Positions 10,962-21,199 of a stretch of DNA of 64,000 nt are shown one piece after another. How positions within the stretch are numbered: the stretch's first letter is position 1; each line of letters opens with the position of its first letter. The notes beneath the pieces were generated by a model. The model saw nothing but the letters and a program-made list of their open reading frames with translations. It was not told where the DNA came from and did no database searches. Source of the DNA: Ischnura elegans (lineage: Eukaryota > Arthropoda > Insecta > Odonata > Coenagrionidae); contig NC_060247.1 in the NCBI RefSeq assembly GCF_921293095.1, positions 49,325,111 to 49,389,110 on the forward strand, given 5' to 3'. The position numbers were made by a program, and so were the translations under genes.

Positions 10962-12726
10962 TTTATTTACTATGTATATTATTTACCATGAGTTACGTGT
11001 CACTTTGTGTGTTGACTGCATGTTATATTTTTCATTTTCTTCTTCTCTTCAACTTCTCTGTGCCATACTTGTCACTGCTTTTCTGTAAATAAGTCCCTCC
11101 TTTCCACGCTTTCCTATTTCATTTCTGCTGTTATGTTTCTTTGAATTTTTTCTTAAGTTTATATATTTTATAATTGTTATTTGTTATATTTTATTTATGG
11201 TATTTTATAATTGTTATTGGTTATATTTTATTTATTGTATTTATAATTGTTATTGGCTATATTTTATTTATTTTACTATATATAATTGTTATAATACCTC
11301 ATGTTGAAAATTCTCACGTTGTTTTATCAGAGAAATACTCAAATACATAATATATTTGCTAGTAATTTATCCTCCCTCTTAGAGATGCCAAAAAAGTTAG
11401 TGTAAAACTCCATTAATCATTTGTTTGTGAACTTTCTAACCAATTATTTCCTTTTTTCATGATTTTTCCTGCCCGAGTTTACATACGAGAAAGGGGGCTG
11501 TCTTCCGACCTGTCAATGCTATGCTCATCTACCTACCAGAAAGACTTCTATTATGTGAAAGTATTGGGAGAAAGACCATTTAGTTAATGAATTCACAGAC
11601 AGTGATGTAATAGTGACGACTCTCAATCCGACAAGGCTTCACATTGACTATTTTGAATTTGATTGAATATTTTGTGAGCGCAATTTGAGTGCACATATGT
11701 AAATAATAGAATAGTTACTGACGCGTGGCATTTCGCCACCAGAATCACTTTTAAAGCAGCCTTTGGTGGTCCAAAGCCCACATGAAAAATGCTGATGGGA
11801 ATTGATTAAAATAGTTACTGTTAATTGATTACCTTCGGAAAGAATTTGTAATTATGGCTTTTTTTCTCTGATGCAAGTACATAATTATTCAATATTATGT
11901 GTGATGTTTTATTATTGCTATAATAATTTTTTTAGCATGTTGATGATGTGTGAATCAAATGATGTTTTTACAAGGCCGTAATAAATTGTGTATTTTATTG
12001 TACCTGGTGTTCTCATTTTCCTTTGAGGTCTCCATTTAAGCCTAAGCATCCATATCTGTATGCATATTGCATGATTAATTTACCATTTCTTGGATAGGTT
12101 TTGTAAGCAGATTATACATTTCACTTTCAAATTGTTGCGATTGCAGGGTTACCACTGTATAAGATTGGTTGCTGGTGAATAATGACATCATGTCATCATG
12201 GTTATCTCTGTTATAGTAGAAGTTGTGTCATCATTGATTATTGAAACATTACAACTAGTCATTCTGTTAATGCTTCTTACTGGGGCATGCTTTACAGTAT
12301 CATCTTAACAGAATTCTGGGTGTTGTCATCAATGGTGGCATTTAGTAGGTATACATGTATTTCATTCTTAAATTCATGTGCACACCACTAAACCTTAGTA
12401 TATACCTTCAAGGGATTAATTCCTGATCTTTGGGGGATGATTGGTATAATTAGAATTCAGCAGTTCTGTACTTGGGCCGGTACGGACAGGTACGGCGTAC
12501 CCCCTAAAATCCAAACTCGTCATAAGCGTACCGGTTAAACTATCTTTTTAAATCTGTAAAAAATAGACTCACTCTAAATTGTCCAATGGATTTCAGAATA
12601 AGTGATTTTTGGTGAGTACCACCTACATTTTTTCCCAACTACAGCACTGGAATTCAGTATGTGAAAGTGACAGCTAATGTGAGAAGGCAGGTAAGTTATA
12701 AGAGCAATGTTGCCTAGTACCTGTCA
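10962..12726. other. 3' untranslated and spacer region of the MULE
   Basis: No second gene is seen. A degenerate run of about 40-bp repeats (TATAATTGTTATT.. TTATATTTTATTTA) spans about 11165-11290. An AATAAA at 11980-11985 is a candidate polyadenylation signal, which would give a 1-kb 3' UTR. The stretch 12473-12530 has a GTACGG/GTACC-rich patch of unknown meaning. Confidence 0.5.
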
Positions 12727-15109
12727 TATTTTATTCAACCGATGAAGCAACATTTATCTAAAATGAATGGCTCACAAGTATCACGGTAATGAGTTATTAA
12801 ATACGCAGTTCTTTCAATTATTTGACAGTCCTAGGGACTGTTCCCTGTTCTGCCAATAAAGGTTGCTTTTGAGGTTATCACTGTGTATCGGAACAGTGTT
12901 CAAGATTTTGTCCAACTTTATTTCATCTAATCTTTCGTCATTAAACTATTTGTTTACAAAAGACTGTTTCGTTTTAATCCTTAACGCCTTACTGTTATTT
13001 AAGATACCAAATACATATCATATGAATAACACACAAGTTAATGTGTTTAGTAAACATGGGTTGCTCTTGAGGTTATCCCAGTCCATCGAAATGAGTTGTT
13101 GCACTGTGCTTGTGTTTATTTTATTCAACCGATGAAGCAACATTTATCTAAAATGAATGGGTCACAAGTATCACGGTAATGAGTTCTTAAATACGCATTT
13201 CTTTCAAATATTTGAAAGTCGTAGGGTCTGTTCCCTGTTCTGCCAACAAAGGTTGCTTTTGAGGTTATCACTGTGCATCGGAACGCTGTTTAAGGTTTTG
13301 TCCAACTTTATTTCATCTAATCTTTCGTCAATAAACGATTTGTTTACAAAAGACTGTTTCTTTTTCATCCTACATGCCCTACTGTTATTTTAGATACCAA
13401 ATATATATATCATTTAAATAACACATAAGTTAATACGTTTAGTAAACATGGGTTGCTCTTGAGGTTATCCCAGTCCTTCGAAATGAGTTGTTGCACTGTG
13501 CTTGTGTTTATTTTATTCAACCGATGAAGCAACATTTATCTAAAATGAATGGGTCACAAGTATCACGGTAATGAGTTCTTAAATACGCATTTCTTTCAAT
13601 TATTTGACAGTCGTAGGGACTGTTCCCGGTTCTGCCAACAAAGGTTGCTTTTGAGGTTATCATTGTGCATCGGAACGCTGTTCAAGATTTTGTCCAACTT
13701 TATTTCATCTAATCATTCGTCATTAAACTATTTGTTTACAAAAGACTGTTTCGTTTTAATCCTTAACGCCTTACTGTTATTTTAGATACCAAATATATAT
13801 CATATGAATAACACACAAGTTAATGTGTTTAGTAAACATGGGTTGCTCTTGAGGTTATCCCAGTCCTTCGAAATGAGTTGTTGCACTGTGCTTGTGTTTA
13901 TTTTATTCAACCGATGAAGCAACATTTATCTAAAATGAATGGGTCACAAGTATCACGGTAATGAGTTCTTAAATACGCATTTCTTTCAATTATTTGACAG
14001 TCGTAGGGACTGTTCCCGGTTCTGCCAACAAAGGTTGCTTTTGAGGTTATCATTGTGCATCGGAACGCTGTTCAAGATTTTGTCCAACTTTATTTCATCT
14101 AATCATTCGTCATTAAACTATTTGTTTACAAAAGACTGTTTCGTTTTAATCCTTAACGCCTTACTGTTATTTTAGATACCAAATATATATCATATGAATA
14201 ACACATAAGTTAATGTGTTTAGTAAACATGGGTTGCTCTTGAGGTTATCCCAGTCCATCGAAGTGAGTTGTTGCACTACGTTTTTGTTTATTTTATTCAG
14301 CCGATGAAGCAACATTTATCTAAAATGAATGGCTCACAAGTATCACGGTAATGAGTTCTTAAATACGCATTTCTTTCAAATATTTGAAAGTCGTAGGGTC
14401 TGTTCCCTGTTCTGCCAACAAAGGTTGCTTTTGAGGTTATCACTGTGCATCGGAACGCTGTTTAAGGTTTTGTCCAACTTTATTTCATCTAATCTTTCGT
14501 CAATAAACGATTTGTTTACAAAAGACTGTTTCGTTTTCATCCTACATGCCTTACTGTTATTTTAGATACCAAATATATATCATTTAAATAACACATAAGT
14601 TAATACGTTTAGTAAACATGGGTTGCTCTTGAGGTTATCCCAGTCCATCGAAATGAGTTGTTGCACTGTGCTTGTGTTTATTTTATTCAACCGATGAAGC
14701 AACATTTATCTAAAATGAATGGCTCACAAGTATCACGGTAATGAGTTCTTAAATACGCATTTCTTTCAATTATTTGACAGTCGTAGGGACTGTTCCCTGT
14801 TCTGCCAACAAAGGTTGCTTTTGAGGTTATCACTGTGCATCGGAACGCTGTTTAAGGTTTTGTCCAACTTTATTTCATCTAATCTTTCGTCAATAAACTA
14901 TTTGTTTACAAAAGACTGTTTCGTTTTCATCCTACATGCCTTACTGTTATTTTAGATACCAAATATATATCATTTAAATAACACATAAGTTAATACCCCA
15001 GTAAACACAAAATGCTGCAGAGGCGCATCAGATGCGCTTCGCGGCAGCGCTGCAGCTGCGGCGAAGGCGCTGCTGCAGCGCGTCTAGCACTCCCAAACTT
15101 CCCTTTTTT

Positions 15110-15259
15110 GCATGTCATAAGCGCTGCACAAGCATGTCATAAGCGCTGCACAAGCATGTCATAAGCGCTGCACAAGCATGTCATAAGCGCTGCACAAGCA
15201 TGTCATAAGCGCTGCACAAGCATGCCAGGAGCGCTGCAGAAGCATGCCAGGAGCGCTGC
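15110..15259 (+). repeat. 22-bp minisatellite (GCATGTCATAAGCGCTGCAC..)
   Basis: Seven units start at 15110, 15132, 15154, 15176, 15198, 15220 and 15242. The first five are essentially identical and the last two carry GCCAGG in place of GTCATA. Each contains the palindrome AGCGCT and lies in the GC-rich left end of the inserted element, so it may act as a subterminal binding array. Confidence 0.95.
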
Positions 15260-15331
15260 GCTAATGTGCCACGATCGCTTCAAACGCATGTCCGAATCGC
15301 TGAAAATACATTCCTAATGTGCCACTACTAC

Positions 15332-15548
15332 CGCCGCAAAAAAAGGTAGAACGCTGAACTTTAGGCATTTGTATGAAATTCTGCCGAAGCTCCACAGGGT
15401 CGTTTCAGATATCGTTGTACTCGTTGTACTAATGATCCATTGTTGTAGTCAAATAAACAATGAGTTGAACGATATCTGACACGACTGTCGAGCTTCGGCA
15501 GAATTTATACAAATGCTTAACGTTCAGCATTCTACCATTTTTGCGCCG
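15332..15548. repeat. long imperfect hairpin (~95-bp arms)
   Basis: The left arm begins CGCCGCAAAAAAAGGTAGAA and runs through CATTTGTATGAAATTCTGCC and CAGATATCGTT. The right arm is its reverse complement with few mismatches, ending CATTCTACCATTTTTGCGCC. A loop of roughly 30-45 nt separates the arms. It could be a nested MITE or a small-RNA-generating foldback inside the 2-kb element. Confidence 0.85.
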
Positions 15549-15706
15549 ATAATAGCAATCTTCAAGTACTACTTAAGTATGTGAGGGGCAGCAAGAATTA
15601 ATTGAAAACACAGGTTTGCAATAAATGATTTTATTAATGATTACTCTGTTTTAAGTATACATTAGAGTACTGATTAATGATAGACATAATACACGAAGAC
15701 ACTCAC

Positions 15707-16320
15707 CCATAATGACACTGCATATTTTCGTTCCCATAAACTTTTTCTTCTTCATCCCCTCAACTCCAGACTTTCCGGTGAGGCAGAAGTGCTTCGCTGA
15801 GGGTTGCTCCTCATCACCACAAATGCGAGCAAGTTGAGTAACCTGTAAAGAAAAATATTATGTAATCAACGGAATTCTGGTTGAAATTATCATAAAAGAA
15901 TTAAACACAAATGATTGAGGCCTTACCAAATTATTGTGGAGAGATACATCCTCTGACAGTTCCCTCTCAAGCTCCTCTACATCATCCAAAGTTTTAAGAG
16001 GGAATTTCCGGTTGACGGAAATGCTCTCTTCATTCACTACAGGCTTGGACTTTAGCTCTTTCTTTAATTCTGTGAGCATGCTTAAAGCCATGCTCACCTT
16101 CCCATCTAATCTTCTGTATCTCTTTTCCCATATCTTCTCCTGAGCTTGCATGAACCCTAAAATTTTAAATGTGGAAAGGTTAGTTTACAAAGTGACCTTT
16201 ATGTCAGTACTTATATAAATAAATACATGATAAAAATATTACCATACAACTCTTCTGCTGTTGCCGGCCGCTTAGTCTCTCTTTCTTTCCCACCAGGTGC
16301 TTGCGGATCTAGTTGTTTTC
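15707..16320 (-). CDS. DUF4806-like gene carried by the inserted element (partial)
   Basis: Three minus-strand exons join in phase: 16320-16243, 16156-15927 and 15842-15707. All borders are GT-AG (for example TATG|GTAAT, TTTTAG|GG, TTTG|GTAAGG, TTTACAG|GTT). The product runs KQLDPQAPGGKERETKRPAT... then a charged, coiled-coil-like stretch (EKIWEKRYRRLDGKVSMALS). The segment FPLKTLDDVEELERELSED, followed by a VTQLARICG-type helix, matches the start of the DUF4806 domain found in many arthropod transposon-linked proteins. A lysine-rich end follows (GMKKKKFMG). The last exon ends at a further donor (ATGG|GTGAGT) with no clear next exon, and the 5' start is unknown. Function is unknown. It may be a captured host gene or the element's own accessory gene. 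Confidence 0.55.
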
Positions 16321-17010
16321 CTGCTATGAGAAATGTCCATTAATTTTAACTCGTGTACTGCATAATACATCATCGCGTCAGCCCATCTCGTTAGACAATC
16401 TTTTTAATATTTTACTAAAAAGGTTGGCTAACTAAAAAATTTTGAGCTGCGAACTTTTCCTGTGACATGCGGTACACATTTCCTATTTCACTATTAATGG
16501 AAACCTATATAAGCAATATTTAAAAGCTTATATCCAATGGTTCCGAACATAACTACGACCACGTATGTAAACAAAAACACAAAGTCTTAAAATGTGTTTA
16601 TATTCACCATGCTAGAATGCCAATTCTACCTAATTTCAAGGAGAATTGAATTTAAATTAACTAAAATTATACATTTTAAAAGAAGATGATAAATTCTTAT
16701 CTAATAAGAATCCCCAAGGACGATCAACAGTTCCACAACGTTGGCCGCCATAGACTCAGTAAACTTCCCAAGCACCCTGGTAAACAATCGCGTAGCGGAG
16801 GATTGTTGCATTGTTGCACAAACTCGCATTAGCAGCGTACCAGCAGCGTGCTGCAGGCATGCTTTGCGCATGCGCTGTTGATGCGCTGCAATTGCATGTT
16901 TCGCCAGCGGGCTGCGAAAGAGCGCTGCACAAGCGCTGTTACCGCGCTTCATTGAAACGGAAACGAACTTGCAGCTGTGAAACCCCTGTGCAGCGCTGCT
17001 GCAGCTATTC
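16321..17010. other. right part of the inserted element, no clear gene
   Basis: AT-rich to about 16700, then GC-richer with repeated GCGCTG and TGCGCATGCGC words up to the right inverted repeat. On the minus strand this is where the promoter and first exon of the DUF4806-like gene would lie. I could not define an exon. Confidence 0.4.
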
Positions 17011-17780
17011 GTGTTTACTGGGACGTTTAGTAAACATGGGTTGCTCTTGAGGTTATCCCAGTCCTTCGAAATGAGTTGTTGCACTGTGCTTGTGTTTATT
17101 TTATTCAACCGATGAAGCAACATTTATCTAAAATGAATGGCTCACAAGTATCACGGTAATGAGTTCTTAAATACGCATTTCTTTCAATTATTTGACAGTC
17201 GTAGGGACTGTTCCCGGTTCTGCCAACAAAGGTTGCTTTTGAGGTTATCATTGTGCATCGGAACGCTGTTCAAGATTTTGTCCAACTTTATTTCATCTAA
17301 TCTTTCGTCATTAAACTATTTGTTTACAAAAGACTGTTTCGTTTTAATCCTTAACGCCTTGCTGTTATTTTAGATACCAAATATATATCATTTGAATAAC
17401 ACATAAGTTAATGTGTTTAGTAAACATGGGTTGCTCTTGAGGTTATCCCAGTCCATCGAAATGAGTTGTTGCACTACGTTTTTGTTTATTTTATTCAGCC
17501 GATGAAGCAACATTTATCTAAAACGAATGGCTCTCAAGTATCACGGTAATGCTCATTTCATATACAGTAAACATATTAACTTATATTACTTCATATGTAG
17601 TAAACATATTAACTTATATGTATAAATCTATGCAAAGAAATATCCCAATTTTTTTGCGGTTACATATGTCATATATTACAACACTTTCCAATCCTGTTTT
17701 CCTTTAAAACTACATCTCTTCATTTTCACTTAATTTTTAACTTCGCGGCGTTTTGTGCCTCTTTGCGCATTTCGCCATGA

Positions 17781-17814
17781 CAGGTTGCTTTCTGAGGTTA
17801 TCCCTCTCTCCAAT
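17781..17814 (-). repeat. right 34-bp terminal inverted repeat of the MULE
   Basis: Reads CAGGTTGCTTTCTGAGGTTA onward and is the exact reverse complement of 5171-5204. The stretch 17560-17780 between the array and this repeat is AT-rich without features, apart from a short duplicated TAAACATATTAACTTATAT word. Confidence 0.8.
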
Positions 17815-18035
17815 AAGAAGGACTCCCCCATTTACCCTTGTTTTGTGGTTGGTTGTGGTGTGTGGTGGTGTGGCAAGGGTTGCTTGGCGAGTACCGCATG
17901 TCGCTCTGCCCGTGGAAGGAAAAGCGGTACAAGCTGAGGAAAGAATACCATTAGGACTATACTTAATGAGAGATCGGAAATAAGTTGCTGTAGGAACTAC
18001 GGGAAATTACTGAAGCAATTGGAACTTATTGAGAA

Positions 18036-21000
18036 ATGCGTCGCCCAAGAAAGCAAACGCCAAATACCAGAAGGAAAGGATCAATGCGTGATACGGATGG
18101 ACCGAAAGTTACCATGGCAGCCACGGCAGCTGCCCGTCGTCTTCGGGAAGATATGTGGGCGTATGAATTGATTGTTGGAAGTAGTTACGGAAATCAAAGT
18201 TGCAGCGGGGCAGTAAGTTGCTATTGGTGGCTTTGTTGCCGGTGAAGTTTAATGTCTACAGCTTTTTTTGTTGATTAATACAGGGCTCAAGTTATTACCT
18301 CAGTGCGACGTGGCTAATGCAAGAACTATATGCAAGTTGCTACCAAACCGTAAGTATTTAAATTGGTTTAAAACTATTATGTAAATGTGATTTCGTAGTG
18401 AATGCTGCGCTCAAAATTCGAAGCATTATTCTTCCTAAGGAAGCTTGCTTGCGTCACCATTGGCACAATTATTTTGTGGACATATTTTAGTTGAGTGCCG
18501 TGGAGGATGATTTTTCTGTTATAATTTCGCGATCTGGACATTTACCCGCTAAACCAATTTTGTAATTTGGAAGAAACAAAATAAAGTTGTGTTACCAAAT
18601 ACGACATTATGAGTATACATTTAGATCTAATAGATGCTATCTTATGCTAATTTATTTGCACCACGGTTATTGAAGTAAAAATTGTGATATTAAAGTACAG
18701 CATATACTTCCCATTCCCTTGCTTTATCATCTCTCCTTTTCGCTAGGCAGCTCGCATTCATTCTATAATTAAATTACCAATTAATCGTATTTAACGGTCT
18801 ACTTTTATTTCTTTTTATTGTAGTGGGCTCGATGCTTGAAAAGTGAGGGATTTCCAATGGAGAACCCTTCCTCATATTGTCATCAAAGGCCTCATCAGAA
18901 TAACTGCATGAACGTCCCCGTCTTCCAGCCACCTAATGTCCACACACCTGACTCGAAGAACCTTCTCTTACTCTCTACTGTTGCAGATTTGGAACATAGG
19001 TATATATTTGGTTTGATTTTATATTGTGAGAATAATTGAAGCTGAAGGATTATCTTAAACATTCGTTTTGAAGAAAGAATATGTTATCGCATACTTACTT
19101 GAAGTAATGATTCGGTAACTTAATGGGTTGTGTTAGAAGTACTGATCTCCCCCAGTTAAATATTTAAAGTTCTATACTTCAAGAGACTTATAACATGGTT
19201 AAAGAATCCTTCCTTAATTCACCACTGATCAGAGATAAACTTAAATGCTTGTGGAATAGGCACCTGGTTGTCTCATATTGCGTATTCATTCTGTGAAAGT
19301 TCCCAACTTGTTTATGTATTCATGGGCGTACCCAGCGGGGGGCAACTTCAAAACAAAAGTTATGAACAAATTTTCCTTTTTGAAGAAAAATGATATTAAG
19401 ACATGGAACTAAAATAAAAATCATTATTTTTTTCAAGCAAATAGTTATAAAAACTAATAAATTGCTGTCATAATTTCCTTAAAATTGTAGTTTCCTTAAC
19501 CTTTTTTGTGCAAAAAAGTTGCAACTTGAACGACCACAGCTAGTTTTGCCCCACCCCCCCATTTTTGATTCTGAGAAGCCCATGTATGTATTGCAAATAT
19601 ATTTTTCCCAAATCAATCAGAATTTTCCAAAGCCATCAGAATTTTTGTGTCTAACTTTTGAAATTTTGACAAGAAAAACAGTGTTATTTTTTCTTTGATT
19701 CGAGTGATGGCAATGACTGATGGAAATCTCAGTTATAAGTGATCAACCCTAATAAAGGCATTGAATCAATGATTTTTCTGTCCTTCTCTTGGAAAAATTA
19801 CCATCTAGACATTGGTCACTTCTACAAAAGGCAACTGTTTACTTATTACCATAGAAACTGGTATTGGCAGCTTTTGTTAGTTTTTTTTTGTGTAATACAT
19901 ATATCATTGTGAATGGGTGCTTTCCATTCATTGACACAAGTCAACTTGTGTCACGGTTTTCGTGTTCCATACTATTTGTCGACGAATGTTGTGACACAAG
20001 CAGGGACGGCGCTAGCAGGTGCGGGGCTAGGGGCGAACCTTCAGTGCGGGGCCCTTCACTTAAAATATTAAACTCTATACCCCATCTACAAACTCGAGCA
20101 TTTTGAATCCCTACCACTCTCTGGCTAAGTATGTGTTCCCATCCCAAATTCAGACTTCGTAATTACGCCGTTATGATACCATCACGCAGTTGAGTTACAA
20201 TATAAGTTATAGTATAATACAAATAAAATTTATAATTATATTTATTCATAAAATTATAACGTAAGATTAACATTAAAAGCGCGCTTTTTACTTTAAATTA
20301 CTGCATTATTATTCCTTTTTCATGATATTATTTTTTGTCTAGCACGGACTTAACAATACAGTAATAGTTGAAATTGCGTTTTCAAACTATCGTATATTTT
20401 AATTTTTTTTCACGAACGCGGGGCCCCCCAAAGCGCGGGGCCCGGGGCAGTCGCCCCGCCCTAAGGCCGGCTCTGGACACAAGTCAACAAACGATTACTC
20501 GCCGGAATGTGAGAGTTATAAACAGTTTCCATGAATGGACACTAGACGACTCGTGAGTCGCATGAGTGGAAAGCACCCAATCAGAGTACACATTAATAGT
20601 GTTTCTATGAGAGCTGAGGAGAAAAAACTGCGTTTCATAAATAATCTTAGTGCTTTATTTTATATAATTTTCACGTCATAGTTTCATTATGTTCATCCAG
20701 GCAAAGATTCAGCCAGACTAATGCTACACAGTGGATATCTGACGACTTCCTCAGTAGCCAGGCTTCTGTACCCAGATCGGATTCTGGTAAATATTTGAAT
20801 ATTGTAATGAGATGCTGTTTGCAGTCATGACTAGTGTATCCATGCATACTTAGTTATTCTAACTATGTATTTGTAATTGATGTTTTTTATAATTTAGTTC
20901 ATTGTGCCATAATTAATTTGATTTGTATCCATTTCCTCATTTTATCATTACTTAAGTTTGAGAATATATCTCATTATATTTTTAAGATTCATATAATTTT

Positions 21001-21199
21001 CATGACAATTTACAGGCAATGAGCAATATTTGTGTGCTTGAATATTTTTCAGTAGTTTGAGCAAGGTGAGGTATTTTCAAATATTTTCTCTATTTCAGGT
21101 TTTGGAAGGAATTTCATGGCTAATGAGACAAGCTACGATTCAAAAGATATGATGCTTTTCTCAAATGCCGTATTTATCAAAACTGAGCTAGATGAGTAA
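18036..21199 (+). CDS. probable five-exon gene of unknown function
   Basis: Five exons join without a phase error: 18036-18212, 18284-18349, 18824-18999, 20701-20786 and 21099-21199. Every border has GT-AG signals (GGCA|GTAAGT, ATACAG|GG, ATTGTAG|TGG, ATAG|GTATAT, CCAG|GC, CTG|GTAAAT, TTTCAG|GTT). The product is 201 aa. It starts MRRPRKQTPNTRRKG with a TGA three bases upstream in frame, and ends FIKTELDE. The last exon could instead splice on at 21196 (GA|GTAAGT), in which case the protein continues. An AATAAA near 21710 would serve the short form. The protein is basic at its start, then Ser/Asn/Gln-rich. The IKTELDE end resembles a SUMO-acceptor (psi-K-x-E) motif common in transcription factors. 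I recognise no domain. It is transcribed toward ATP7 and starts 220 bp beyond the MULE inverted repeat. Confidence 0.45.
19321..19584. mobile_element. hAT-like MITE with TATGTATT duplication
   Basis: Starts CATGGGCGTACCCAGC and ends GAAGCCCATG. Flanked by TATGTATT on both sides (19313-19320 and 19585-19592), a perfect 8-bp duplication. It is 264 bp and has G- and C-runs near its ends. It lies in intron 3 of the five-exon gene. Confidence 0.85.
19914..20579. mobile_element. TIR element (TGGGTGCTTTCC ends) hosting a nested MITE
   Basis: The left end TGGGTGCTTTCCATTCAT and the right end ATGAGTGGAAAGCACCCA are inverted repeats with one mismatch. A diverged GACACAAGTC/GACGACTCGTGAG zone follows them. 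Without the 475-bp insert and its duplication the element is only about 180 bp. No clear target duplication is seen. Confidence 0.65.
20001..20475. mobile_element. hAT-like MITE with GACACAAG duplication
   Basis: Ends CAGGGACGGCGCTAGC and (reverse complement of right end) CAGAGCCGGCCTTAGG. Flanked by GACACAAG at 19993-20000 and 20476-20483, a perfect 8-bp duplication. It is 475 bp with GC-rich ends (GCGGGGCCC) and an AT-rich core. It is nested in the preceding element. Confidence 0.9.

Larger units (their letters stand above)
14997..17022 (-). mobile_element. 2,026-bp TIR element inserted in the 390-bp array
   Basis: Ends are CCCAGTAAACAC (14997) and its exact reverse complement GTGTTTACTGGG (to 17022). 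The dinucleotide AC flanks both sides (14995-14996 and 17023-17024), and the intact array units show the empty site TAATAC|GTTTAG, so borders are certain to within a base or two. Both ends are rich in GCGCTGC words, with a 22-bp minisatellite at the left. The interior carries a spliced minus-strand DUF4806-like gene and a long hairpin. No transposase is seen. The 2-bp duplication and these ends do not let me assign a superfamily. Confidence 0.88.
12727..17550 (+). repeat. 390-bp tandem array with MULE-end-like motifs
   Basis: Seven full units and a partial one begin near 12727, 13117, 13509, 13899, 14289, 14679, 17097 and 17487. The sixth unit is split by the element at 14997-17022. Subtracting that insert and its 2-bp duplication restores exactly 390 bp between units. 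Each unit holds two relatives of the terminal inverted repeat: GGTTGCTTTTGAGGTTATCA and GGTTGCTCTTGAGGTTATCC. Both lie in the orientation of the right terminus. Units 3 and 4 are nearly identical, so the array is being homogenised. The 78-codon frame seen in most units is a by-product of repetition. Confidence 0.93.
5171..17814 (+). mobile_element. ~12.6-kb Mutator-like (MULE) candidate element
   Basis: Two 34-bp sequences, at 5171-5204 and 17781-17814, are exact reverse complements and bound a region holding a complete MULE transposase gene. The left end starts ATTGGAGAGAGGGATAACCT. The right part is a long 390-bp tandem array in which relatives of the same terminal motif recur, as expected of subterminal transposase-binding arrays. 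I find no 8- to 9-bp target duplication (left flank GTTTTAGAG, right flank AAGAAGGAC). The element may therefore be old at its borders, rearranged, or the right repeat may belong to another copy. A 2,026-bp element is inserted at 14997-17022. Animal MULEs called Phantom are the nearest known group, but that assignment is inference. Confidence 0.6.

Noticed and set aside
13157-17373. A 78-codon open frame (HKYHGNEFLNTHFF...) kept in most 390-bp units
   Set aside because: Unit identity alone preserves the frame. There is no domain, no silent-site bias visible, and one unit differs. It is a shadow of the tandem repeat.
17753-17983. A Cys/Trp-rich frame (PCFVVGCGVWWCGKGC) at the right MULE border, considered as a zinc-finger exon
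   Set aside because: The pattern comes from a GGTTGTGGTGTGTGG-type simple run, and an in-frame stop precedes the next start at 18036. No THAP or other finger spacing fits.
5171-21199. The idea that the five-exon gene is part of the MULE
   Set aside because: It lies outside the right 34-bp repeat and its introns contain unrelated MITEs. No evidence joins it to the element.
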